64,000 bases of DNA from Aneurinibacillus tyrosinisolvens (GTDB lineage Bacteria > Bacillota > Bacilli > Aneurinibacillales > Aneurinibacillaceae): positions 19,397 through 83,396 of the forward strand of contig NZ_BBWZ01000018.1 of the NCBI RefSeq assembly GCF_001015055.1, read 5' to 3'. A program made the translations under genes and the position numbers. The first letter of the stretch is position 1. Every line of letters begins with the position of its first letter. The notes beneath the pieces were generated by a model that was not told the origin of the DNA, did no database searches, and saw nothing but the letters and a program-made list of their open reading frames with translations. Below are positions 16,851-24,505 of this stretch, one piece after another.

Positions 16851-17718
16851 AATTACTCCTATTTATCAGTTTTAAAATATAATCCACTCTATAATTAAGG
16901 AACTTATTCACAAACTCTTTAAGTGTGTCTGACATTACTTCATTTGGTATCTTTTCTATAATTGTCTTAATAGTGCTAGGTTTTAATACAATCAATCTAT
17001 CTACATGCTTCTTTACAACTTCGGGATAAACCTCGTGAAGTAATTTGATATAGTCTAAATGCGGAATCCTTTGTTGTTCGTTCCAACCTATTAGATATGA
17101 TCCCTTTTTTGCATGGCAATATTCAACAAATAAATTTTTGTCTTTTAATCTAGCTGTAACTTTATTGAGATTAGAATTAAATTCTCTGCCAAGACTAGAA
17201 CTATTATCATATGCAGGGGCTAAAACTTTTGTCCCGTCGGCTAACTTAACTACGCCCCAATTTTGCGAATGCCTGTCCGTATTTCCTATCAGGGCATCAA
17301 AAACAACTATCTCCAGAAATTTCTCTACCGGATCCTCGATATGGTTTGTTAAAACACCTTGTATCAATTGGAGGTTATAACCAGTTCTTTTCCACTCATC
17401 AAATTCATGTCCTTCCTCTTTAATTAAATCTACACCTTCTAGAAGTTCATCTCCACGTCCCAAAAACCAATATGCTAAAGCACCGTAAACACCATTAGCA
17501 ACCCCAATTTCTACTTCATGAACATTAAATCCACAAGCCTTACCGATTTCAGAAGCAATTTTTTCCGACCATACATCTCCTGAACCTTCTGCTGGCTCTT
17601 TAAACATAACTAACCTTCTTGAATGTGGTTGAACTAACATTCTTTTCTCTTTTGTACCTTTACCAGTATTAACATCTCTCTCCCATTGGGAAACATCTAT
17701 AATATCGTAATTTGACAT
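16837..17718 (-). CDS. HipT/HipA-like serine/threonine kinase
   Basis: 293 residues, core kinase only, lacking the HipA N-terminal subdomain, which is encoded by the next gene. Key residues are present: ATP lysine at Lys40 (VMFKEP), catalytic loop VFDALIGNTDRHSQNWGV with Asp148 and Asn153, and metal-binding YDN at 170-172 (APAYDNSSS). The family phosphorylates targets such as tRNA synthetases and stops growth; the target here is unknown. It follows the DHH gene by four bases and overlaps the HipS-HIRAN gene, so the three genes form one operon. The cassette is clearly more AT-rich than its neighbours, suggesting transfer. Confidence 0.8.
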   Translation of the reverse strand: MSNYDIIDVSQWERDVNTGKGTKEKRMLVQPHSRRLVMFKEPAEGSGDVWSEKIASEIGKACGFNVHEVEIGVANGVYGALAYWFLGRGDELLEGVDLIKEEGHEFDEWKRTGYNLQLIQGVLTNHIEDPVEKFLEIVVFDALIGNTDRHSQNWGVVKLADGTKVLAPAYDNSSSLGREFNSNLNKVTARLKDKNLFVEYCHAKKGSYLIGWNEQQRIPHLDYIKLLHEVYPEVVKKHVDRLIVLKPSTIKTIIEKIPNEVMSDTLKEFVNKFLNYRVDYILKLINRSNYGTE

Positions 17719-17722
17719 TCCA

Positions 17723-18586
17723 TCATTTCTTTCTAAAAGGATTAATTAAATTATTAATTAAATCATCAACAATTTCTTTTTTCAAAGGAAAACCAGAAGC
17801 ATTTTTATGACCGCCACCATTATGCTTCAGTGCAATTTGAGAAACATCTATTTCACCTTTGCTTCTCAAAGATACTTTATTATGCAAAAAATCCACTATA
17901 TAAACATAATCAATTTGTAAATTCTCAAGTAAAGTGTTTCCTAATTCCGAATGATACCTATCCGAAAAACAAACTCCATATTTATATCCGTTTTCGGTAA
18001 AGGTTTTTGTCTTATTTGTAACTTCTTCAAAATAACTAATTTTTCTTCTTTGTTCAGTTTCTAGTATTAACTTTTCTTCCTGTGTAAAGTTTATAGAACT
18101 GTCTTTCAAAAATCTTTTTATAAATAAATCATGACCCACTATAGAAAGAAATTCATTCAAATCCATTGATTCTTTATATTGATGTATCCAAAGATCATAA
18201 TCATTTGTTCTTTCAACCAAAGAACTATATTTCTCAATACTACAATTAGGAAAATTACTCTTTAAAAATTCATAAAAAATAAAGGAAGCTGATTTCGTTA
18301 TATCTATCCTAGCCCAGTTATATTGAGCTAACCATGTAGATGTCTTATGATGATCGAGTAAAACTACATTTCCTCGATTATTCAACTTCTCAGCAATGAT
18401 TGCATTAATACTAATATCAACAATAAATAGAAAAGTTGTTTTATCCCTTTCTATAATTGACTGGACTGTATTATTTACTTCTTCATATGAACATTGAAAA
18501 TAGGTAACATTGGGGATAGCAATTTTAGCTAATATTACAGGTACCGTCCCATCTAAATCATTATGAGTGATAAGTATATAATCCAT
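17723..18586 (-). CDS. DHH/DHHA1 family phosphoesterase
   Basis: 287 residues with the full set of DHH-family metal ligands: HNDLDG (8-13), Asp57 in IVDIS, DHH at 78-80 (LLDHHKTS), Asp129/131 (RTNDYDLW), and the C-terminal DHHA1 substrate motif GGGHKNASGF (257-266). Relatives are nanoRNases such as NrnB and cyclic dinucleotide phosphodiesterases. It is the first gene of the AT-rich operon with the HipT-like kinase and HipS-HIRAN protein; the ATG follows GGGGGGAG. Its product may remove short RNAs or nucleotide signals linked to the kinase, but this is a guess. It is not a copy of gdpP, which lies elsewhere in the window. Confidence 0.8.
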   Translation of the reverse strand: MDYILITHNDLDGTVPVILAKIAIPNVTYFQCSYEEVNNTVQSIIERDKTTFLFIVDISINAIIAEKLNNRGNVVLLDHHKTSTWLAQYNWARIDITKSASFIFYEFLKSNFPNCSIEKYSSLVERTNDYDLWIHQYKESMDLNEFLSIVGHDLFIKRFLKDSSINFTQEEKLILETEQRRKISYFEEVTNKTKTFTENGYKYGVCFSDRYHSELGNTLLENLQIDYVYIVDFLHNKVSLRSKGEIDVSQIALKHNGGGHKNASGFPLKKEIVDDLINNLINPFRKK

Positions 18587-18621
18587 TATGCTCCCCCCTA
18601 TTCAAAATATAGACTAATTTA

Positions 18622-18627
18622 ATTATA
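18622..18627 (-). promoter_or_regulatory. Candidate -10 box of the DHH-HipT-HIRAN operon
   Basis: A perfect TATAAT on the minus strand, 36 bases upstream of the DHH start, in AT-rich sequence. No good -35 hexamer is seen 16-18 bases further up. Confidence 0.35.
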
Positions 18628-18793
18628 TCATTTACTAAATATAAGGATATTAAAACTTATCAAGAAAAAACGTAACCATGAGCAAGCTGAATAGTTACGA
18701 AACTTTGAAGTATATATTATAATGTTGGACTGATAATTAATTAAAACTTCCACCTAAAAGGGGGAGTTGCTGTAAATGCTTATATATAAATTA

Positions 18794-18822
18794 AAAAAGG
18801 AGGGTTACACCTCCTAAAAAAT
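18794..18822 (-). terminator. Terminator of rlmH
   Basis: On the minus strand, AGGAGG-TGTAAC-CCTCCT is followed by TTTTTTAATTT, 18 bases after the rlmH stop. It also has an A-rich left flank and could work both ways. Confidence 0.7.
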
Positions 18823-18839
18823 TTTACTGTTTGACCTGT

Positions 18840-19319
18840 TCATTTGTGATAAGGTTCCCCCCGGTTAATCCGAAACCCACGATACACCTGCTCCAGCAGC
18901 ATCAGCCGCATCAACTGGTGCGGAAACGTCATCTTCGAAAACGACAGCTTATCATTCGCCCGCCTCATCACCGCATCCGACAGCCCGAGCGACCCGCCAA
19001 TCACAAAAGCAATCGAACTCTTTCCATACGTCGCCCACTGGTCAAGCTGCTTCGCCAGCTTCTCCGAAGACCACATCTCCCCTTCAATCGCCAGTGCCAC
19101 CACATGCTGATCCGGCTTAAGAGAAGAAAGAATCCGCTCCCCCTCCTTCTCCTTCACCCGCAGCATATCAGCCGGACTCAAGTTCTCCGGCGCTTTCTCG
19201 TCCGGTATTTCAATCACATCTATCTTCGCGTAAGCGGATAGCCGCTTTGAATATTCATCTATCCCCATCTTCAAATACTTCTCTTTTAGTTTACCGACAG
19301 CAACAATACCAATGTGCAT
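18840..19319 (-). CDS. rlmH: 23S rRNA (pseudouridine-1915-N3) methyltransferase RlmH
   Basis: SPOUT-class methyltransferase of 159 residues that methylates pseudouridine 1915 in helix 69 of 23S rRNA. The sequence is full length. It begins [16 protein letters not shown], has the SAM-binding knot [13 protein letters not shown], and ends in the conserved [20 protein letters not shown] tail. It is separated from the walRKHIJ region by the CxxH gene and htrA, as in many Bacillales (yydA position). The 264 bases upstream hold a DnaA-box cluster. Confidence 0.97.
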   Translation of the reverse strand: MHIGIVAVGKLKEKYLKMGIDEYSKRLSAYAKIDVIEIPDEKAPENLSPADMLRVKEKEGERILSSLKPDQHVVALAIEGEMWSSEKLAKQLDQWATYGKSSIAFVIGGSLGLSDAVMRRANDKLSFSKMTFPHQLMRLMLLEQVYRGFRINRGEPYHK

Positions 19320-19381
19320 AACTGGGATTCTCTCCTATTTTTTCGCACTCTTCCGTCTACTTATCCCCGGTTTCTTCGATT

Positions 19382-19568
19382 TTGTCCACAATTTGTGGAT
19401 AACTATCCTGTGAATATATTTTTCTTTTTTTTCGCAAAAAACTTAGTTATACCAAGGGTTGTCCACAATGTAAATTTTCCGGGCTCCTATTGACAGGGGT
19501 AATTGCCCACATTTACCCCCAAGTTATTCACAATCAACAACTCTGCTGCTTAGAAAACGTTATCCACT
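19382..19568. promoter_or_regulatory. DnaA-box cluster upstream of rlmH
   Basis: Within 190 bases there are six DnaA-box-like 9-mers: TTGTCCACA (19382-19390), TGTGGATAA (19394-19402, perfect on the reverse strand), TGTGAATAT (19409-19417), TTGTCCACA (19459-19467), TTATTCACA (19524-19532) and TTATCCACT (19560-19568). In Bacillus subtilis an oriC-proximal DnaA-box cluster is known next to the rlmH orthologue yydA, so this appears to be the equivalent element, which titrates or regulates DnaA. Confidence 0.65.
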
Positions 19569-19583
19569 GTGTGAAAAACATAA

Positions 19584-19796
19584 TTACACAACAAGATATT
19601 CTGCTTTCAGTCCACAATATTCACAGTGTTCAGGCGCCGACCACTCGGTAAACGAAACATTCTGCAGCATGTATAAATCCGGCGCGTCTTCAAACTCATC
19701 CACAAAATCATCAATGGCTATCTCAAGGTGCTCACTGCAGCAAACATGCATGCGCGTTCCTCCATTCTCAATGTACTCTTTTTTTGTAGTATCCAT
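19584..19796 (-). CDS. CxxH/CxxC small protein (BA_5709 family)
   Basis: 70 residues with the paired motifs Cys-Ser-Glu-His (in HVCCSEH) near residue 20 and Cys-Glu-Tyr-Cys near residue 59, giving the family its name; a zinc site is likely. Function unknown. The start has GGGAGG eight bases upstream. This family is typically found between rlmH and htrA in Bacillales, as here. Confidence 0.85.
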   Translation of the reverse strand: MDTTKKEYIENGGTRMHVCCSEHLEIAIDDFVDEFEDAPDLYMLQNVSFTEWSAPEHCEYCGLKAEYLVV

Positions 19797-19835
19797 TATT
19801 TATTTCCTCCCGATTCATCCATTGTATTCCACACA

Positions 19836-19870
19836 GGAAAAGCCGGTAGCATCAGCCCCGGCTTTTCCAC
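19836..19870 (-). terminator. Hairpin downstream of htrA
   Basis: GGAAAAGCCGG and CCGGCTTTTCC form an eleven-base-pair stem just after the protease stop codon. The T-rich part is within the stem. Confidence 0.5.
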
Positions 19871-19875
19871 AGATT

Positions 19876-21120
19876 TTATTTCACATCTTGCTTCGCAAGT
19901 ACAACGTTCACTGTTTTCAACTGGCCCGTATGGTAGAAGGTAACCTGTAATGTGTCACCAACACGCTTCTTATACAGATATTTCCGCAGCTGCGCGGAAT
20001 TCTCAATCGTTTGGTTATCTAGCTTTACGATGACATCGTACTTTTTAATGCCTGCCCGGTCCGCCGGATCCATGCTTGTAGCTGAACGGACCACCACCCC
20101 GCTCGTCACGCTATCCGGCAGGTTCAGTGGATCCTTCCAGTAGCGGGTGGAGATAGACTGTAAATCAACCGGATCAATACCTAGCTTCGGACGTTGAACA
20201 GACTTATATTGAATTAAATCGTTTATTACTTTATTTGCGTCGTCAATCGGAATCGCAAAGCCAAGGCCCTCTACGCCTTCCTTGGAAATTTTCAAACTGT
20301 TAATACCGATGACCTGGCCAGCAATGTTTACGAGTGCACCCCCGCTATTCCCCGGGTTAATCGCCGCGTCGGTCTGAAGAACTGTTGTTTCATAGTCCTC
20401 CTGGCCGTCGTTGTTAATATCGACCGGCATCGTTCTTTCCGTAGAACTAATAATTCCCTGTGTTACTGTACGGGAAAAATTAAGGCCAAGCGGATTTCCA
20501 ATCGCAATGGCTGGTTCCCCTACCTTAAGAGTGGAAGAACTTCCAAACTCGGCAACGCTCTTTACCTTGCTTGCATCAATTTCAAGAACGGCAAGGTCGG
20601 TCAGGGCATCTGCGCCTACAACTTTCGCTTTGATATTTTTCTCACCTGAAGTAAGAGACACTTCAACTTCCTGTGCTCCTTCAATCACGTGGTTGTTCGT
20701 TACGATATACGCTTTATCCCCTGCTTTGCGGAACACAATACCGGAACCTGTTCCGACTTCTCCCATCTGGCCGCTGCCGCCGCCAAAGAAGTCCTGCTGC
20801 TGTTGGATGTTAATGACACCAACAACGGCGTTCTCCACCTTGCTTACCGCTTTTACAATCCCTGAATTTACATCCACGGAATAGTTTGCCGTAGGCCCTC
20901 CGCTCGCAGATGGCTGCGGTTGCAATTGTCCTGCCTGGCTTGCTGGAACAGCATTATTCGACCATCCGGGCAGGTATCCCGACTTCAGCATGGTCGGAAC
21001 CGCCATCATCACAACAAGTCCGCCAATAATGGCTGAGATTAACGCGGTCAGGAAATGCGACCCGCCGCCTCTTCTTCTTTTATTTCTGGAATCGTCATAT
21101 TCATCATCATAGTATCCCAT
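19876..21120 (-). CDS. HtrA/DegP-like membrane-anchored serine protease
   Basis: 414 residues when started at the ATG at 21120 (AAGGAG eight bases upstream); the frame is open further but that part lacks a start signal. It has a short cytoplasmic arm (about 22 residues), a membrane anchor (about 23-44), a Gln/Pro/Ser-rich linker, and a trypsin-like domain with His144 (TNNHVIEGA), Asp175 (LTDLAVL) and Ser259 (NPGNSGGA). A PDZ domain lies at about 310-405. It degrades or refolds damaged envelope proteins. The position downstream of walJ corresponds to B. subtilis yyxA (htrC). Confidence 0.93.
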   Translation of the reverse strand: MGYYDDEYDDSRNKRRRGGGSHFLTALISAIIGGLVVMMAVPTMLKSGYLPGWSNNAVPASQAGQLQPQPSASGGPTANYSVDVNSGIVKAVSKVENAVVGVINIQQQQDFFGGGSGQMGEVGTGSGIVFRKAGDKAYIVTNNHVIEGAQEVEVSLTSGEKNIKAKVVGADALTDLAVLEIDASKVKSVAEFGSSSTLKVGEPAIAIGNPLGLNFSRTVTQGIISSTERTMPVDINNDGQEDYETTVLQTDAAINPGNSGGALVNIAGQVIGINSLKISKEGVEGLGFAIPIDDANKVINDLIQYKSVQRPKLGIDPVDLQSISTRYWKDPLNLPDSVTSGVVVRSATSMDPADRAGIKKYDVIVKLDNQTIENSAQLRKYLYKKRVGDTLQVTFYHTGQLKTVNVVLAKQDVK

Positions 21121-21307
21121 ATTATTGCTCCTTTCCTTGCAAAATAAAAAGCTGCAACTCTTTGCTTTGTTCATGAGAAAAGGACACAGTGGAGGGAGCA
21201 GGCTCGCCGCCGCCACGGTCTGAAATTCTAGCATTCCGGTAATACTACTATTATCTCTTAGATTTTCTGAAAAGCTAACAAAAAATACAGGAAAGGATGG
21301 TAAAAAT

Positions 21308-21505
21308 ATGACCCGCCGCTTTTCCCCATTCGATGATGTGAATGTCATTGCCCAAATCGCCAGCATGAAAGAAGTTGATTACAAGAACACACTCGTCATT
21401 ACAGCGATTGTAGAGGTCCTTGTTGAGAAAGGCCTCGTCACACGAAAAGAAATTCTGGAGAAAACAAAAGAGCTGGAGACCGAACTTTATCCTATTTTCG
21501 AATAA
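21308..21505 (+). CDS. Small conserved-looking protein of unknown function
   Basis: 65 residues, MTRRFSPFDDVNVIAQIASM ..., with a helical C-terminal half (VLVEKGLVTRKEILEKTKELE) resembling the small all-helical modules seen in several Bacillota proteins. GGAAAGGATGG precedes the ATG. It is on the plus strand in the space between htrA and walJ, and its last 14 bases overlap the walJ 3' end tail to tail. I do not recognise a family with certainty. Confidence 0.6.
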   Translation: MTRRFSPFDDVNVIAQIASMKEVDYKNTLVITAIVEVLVEKGLVTRKEILEKTKELETELYPIFE

Positions 21506-22289
21506 TCTCTTTCATCTCTGTCGGGCGCACAGGTGAAGTATCCATGAGGTGGATATCTTCCCCTTCCTGCAGCCCGTGGTCCTGCAAAATGTTCTTAACC
21601 GTAAGGCGCGCCAGCTCTGTCATATTATTTTCTTTACTGAGATGGGCAAGGTAAATGGTCTCTCCTTTTCCACCAAGGATATCGCAGAGCGCTTCTCCTG
21701 CCGCTTCGTTGGACAGGTGGCCGACATCACTCAGAATTCTGCGCTTCGTATTCCACGGATAGCTTCCCATGCGCAGCATTTCTACATCGTGATTCGATTC
21801 AAACACATATGCATCCGAATCTTTAACTGTCTCCTTAATTCGCTGGCTCACATATCCGAGATCCGTCGTGAGGCTCACCTTCATGTCATCTTCATAAAAG
21901 CAGAAGCCCATCGGCTCGGCCGCATCATGTGAAGTTCCATATGATTCTACCGTCATATCCGCAAACTGGACGACATCACCCGCCTCCATAATCATTCGCT
22001 GCTCCTCTGTGATTTTACCGAGCTGGCGGTCCAGCTCCTCCCACGTTTTTGCATTGGCATATACCGGCAGCTGGTAGCGCCTGGCTAACACGCCCACTCC
22101 TTTAATATGGTCGGAGTGCTCGTGCGTAATGAGAATGGCATCGAGGTCGGCCGCTGTTCGGCCCGCCTCCTCCAGCAGCTTTTCTACTTGTTTACCACTT
22201 AAGCCTGCGTCTACTAACAGTTTATTGTTCTTTGACTCAATATAAAACGAATTGCCTGTACTTCCGCTGGCAAGCACGCTGAATTTCAT
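21492..22289 (-). CDS. walJ: Metallo-beta-lactamase-fold hydrolase WalJ (YycJ)
   Basis: 265 residues. MBL signature THEHSDHIKG (H-x-H-x-D-H, about residues 55-60), further metal ligands in TSHDAAEP and ESNHDVEML, and HLSKENN near the end. YycJ/WalJ is a predicted nuclease-type MBL enzyme, co-transcribed with walRK and linked to cell-wall and DNA-replication coordination. The gene ends the walRKHIJ unit; 58 bases separate it from walI. Confidence 0.92.
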   Translation of the reverse strand: MKFSVLASGSTGNSFYIESKNNKLLVDAGLSGKQVEKLLEEAGRTAADLDAILITHEHSDHIKGVGVLARRYQLPVYANAKTWEELDRQLGKITEEQRMIMEAGDVVQFADMTVESYGTSHDAAEPMGFCFYEDDMKVSLTTDLGYVSQRIKETVKDSDAYVFESNHDVEMLRMGSYPWNTKRRILSDVGHLSNEAAGEALCDILGGKGETIYLAHLSKENNMTELARLTVKNILQDHGLQEGEDIHLMDTSPVRPTEMKEIIRK

Positions 22290-22347
22290 TCCTTATATTA
22301 CGCTCCTTACTTCTTCCTCTAAAAAAGAGAAAAGTCATTTATCCACA

Positions 22348-23139
22348 TCATTTATTATTAGTGAAATTCTTATTTTTATCAAGTGGGACGGCTTGTTCAA
22401 TTGCGCCTGTGATTCCATTAACATAATGGATGCTTCCCGTATGGATCACGCGCCAAACCGGAGCGAGCACCTGAATATCTGCATCATACATGTGCCCATA
22501 GTAGCCGATCGAAATGCCGGAGATTTTCTCCCCATAGCGAATATAGCCGTTGTCCAGCAGCGTTCGCACCGCGGTTAACGCAGAAATGACTTTGCGTCCG
22601 ATTCCCTGATTAATGACCTGCACATGGATTTGATGGTACCCTCTGATTTTCTTTTCGCTTGTTACAATATCAAGCGGGGCGCTGAAGAGAGGGTACTGTT
22701 GATAGATCTGAACATACCTTCCGATTCCGGCTGTGCTCCGCTGCTCATCAAATGCGTACTGCTGGGCAAAAGCCACATAGCGCTCGATGTTTTTCACCAG
22801 ATCCCCCCGATTTTCTGAAGCAGCTACAGGTTCTGTCAGCTGGACAATAATTCCCATCCCACGCTGCTCAACGGCCTGACCGGCAAACTTATCCAGTTGA
22901 TTGGAAAAATTCGTGAAGCGCACGTTAATGTAGTGCATTTCCGGCGTTTCTTTCGGCACTTCCGCCTCCAGCGTAATCTGCCTCGTCTGCAGCAGTTCCT
23001 CAAACCCGGACGGAATCAATTCCCCCTGTGGAACGATTTCGACATCACGGTTTCGGCTGCTTATCGTTTGATAGCCAAGGAAGACATCGAGGAGCAAGAA
23101 GGTCACAATTAATATCGTTTTGGCTCTACTCCAATCCAA
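22348..23139 (-). CDS. walI: WalRK two-component system regulatory protein WalI (YycI)
   Basis: 263 residues with one N-terminal membrane helix (about 6-24) and an external domain. YycI with YycH binds the WalK sensor at the membrane and modulates its activity. It overlaps the end of walH by 14 bases, showing tight coupling. Assignment rests on the N-terminus MDWSRAKTILIVTFLLLDVFL and on its position in the operon. Confidence 0.9.
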   Translation of the reverse strand: MDWSRAKTILIVTFLLLDVFLGYQTISSRNRDVEIVPQGELIPSGFEELLQTRQITLEAEVPKETPEMHYINVRFTNFSNQLDKFAGQAVEQRGMGIIVQLTEPVAASENRGDLVKNIERYVAFAQQYAFDEQRSTAGIGRYVQIYQQYPLFSAPLDIVTSEKKIRGYHQIHVQVINQGIGRKVISALTAVRTLLDNGYIRYGEKISGISIGYYGHMYDADIQVLAPVWRVIHTGSIHYVNGITGAIEQAVPLDKNKNFTNNK

Positions 23140-24505
23140 CCGTACGTCCCCCTGTCCCTGCTGTCTTTCCCGTTTCCTTTACTTCAGCATTTATATACAT
23201 TACCGGCCTGTCTGCAAGCTGAATCTCCCAAACAGGGACCATTTCAACGAAATCATAAATAATCCGGCTGTGTAAGCCGATCCGGATGGCTTTAATCCCG
23301 GCCAGATTTATATTTTCACGCTTCAGCCACCCTATAAGGTCTGCCCCCGACATTACCTTTACCGGGGTCCGCTCAAAATACGTGTCCAATTGAAGCAGCG
23401 GGCACTGGAATCCTGAAACAGCCCCGCCAGCCATTCGAACGGAAACGATATGCTGGCCGTCTTTTTCACCGAACAAAGGGTATGGACCTATATACTGGCG
23501 AAAACGATAGGTGGCAGGCTCAGGACGCCCCGGATGGACGGATTCAAGTGATTCTAAGCTGTACGTTCCATTCCATCCCCCGTGCAGGTTAACGAAGGAA
23601 ATGGCGGCGTTTACCGACTCATAATCCGCCCGTTCCGAATCTACGGACTCCCACTCATGCACGGGATTATTATAAGACACATATTGCCGGTGGGGCGGAA
23701 TCGATACCGCCTTGCTGCCATCTGTATAAATAATCGTTCCGTCCCTCTCTGTTACCTGTCGTGTGAGATTCGGATCGACAAACACCGTCTCGATTGCCTG
23801 TTGTACAGTAAGCAGCTGGTAAAAGTACCGGTATCGAATCATATCCCCCCTGTTTTTTGGCAAGTAGAGCGGAAGGGAGGAGCGGACTACTATCTGCTCA
23901 GGGAGATGCACAATCATTGCAGGTGCAAGATAGAAGGAATCGACTTCCATAGGAGAGACGGAAACGCGGGCGCGAAGCACGCGGTGCTCCTTCCCTGACA
24001 ACAAAAGGGCGTAGCACGTATTCTCTTCTTTGTTCACATACACCCATATGCGATCAACAGACGAAAACCCTACACTGGTCCGCCCGCGGACGGTAAACAT
24101 TTCACTAAAAATATCCCATGGGACGGCGTCATTGTATGCAACCTCAATTCCTTTTCTTTTATTAACAAGCTGGTTCCAATCCTCCTTGTCCCAGGCTTGT
24201 TCCGTTACGTCATAAAAATACCATTTATTAACCGCAGGCATGATTTTTTTAGACGCTTCTGTATCCGCTTTAATTTCCCAGTGGCGGCTATCACCGGAAT
24301 GAAGAAATACAGCCGCCGGGCGCACTACGTCCGCCAGCTCATACCTATGACCGCGCGGCTGGGGAGCCACATAGTCCGAAGAGTTCAGGTTCTCAAGCCG
24401 GGGCGTACTGTACCAGAGAAAGCCTGAAAGAATAAGGCTGAGCATGATAAGAATTAGCAGGAGAAATGTTTTTACCCTCTCAATCATCCGCTTGTATCTC
24501 CTCAC
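23126..24505 (-). CDS. walH: WalRK two-component system regulatory protein WalH (YycH)
   Basis: 459 residues with an N-terminal membrane anchor (about 9-31) and a large external domain. Partner of WalI in controlling WalK. It overlaps the 3' end of walK by 26 bases. The sequence SGFLWYSTPRLENLNSSDYV after the helix resembles other YycH proteins. The family is poorly conserved, and operon position is the main support. Confidence 0.9.
   Translation of the reverse strand: MRRYKRMIERVKTFLLLILIMLSLILSGFLWYSTPRLENLNSSDYVAPQPRGHRYELADVVRPAAVFLHSGDSRHWEIKADTEASKKIMPAVNKWYFYDVTEQAWDKEDWNQLVNKRKGIEVAYNDAVPWDIFSEMFTVRGRTSVGFSSVDRIWVYVNKEENTCYALLLSGKEHRVLRARVSVSPMEVDSFYLAPAMIVHLPEQIVVRSSLPLYLPKNRGDMIRYRYFYQLLTVQQAIETVFVDPNLTRQVTERDGTIIYTDGSKAVSIPPHRQYVSYNNPVHEWESVDSERADYESVNAAISFVNLHGGWNGTYSLESLESVHPGRPEPATYRFRQYIGPYPLFGEKDGQHIVSVRMAGGAVSGFQCPLLQLDTYFERTPVKVMSGADLIGWLKRENINLAGIKAIRIGLHSRIIYDFVEMVPVWEIQLADRPVMYINAEVKETGKTAGTGGRTVGLE

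Noticed and set aside
15850..18830. Integrated element with attachment sites around the HipT island
   Set aside because: No integrase, tRNA target or direct repeat was seen at the borders; only base composition supports transfer.
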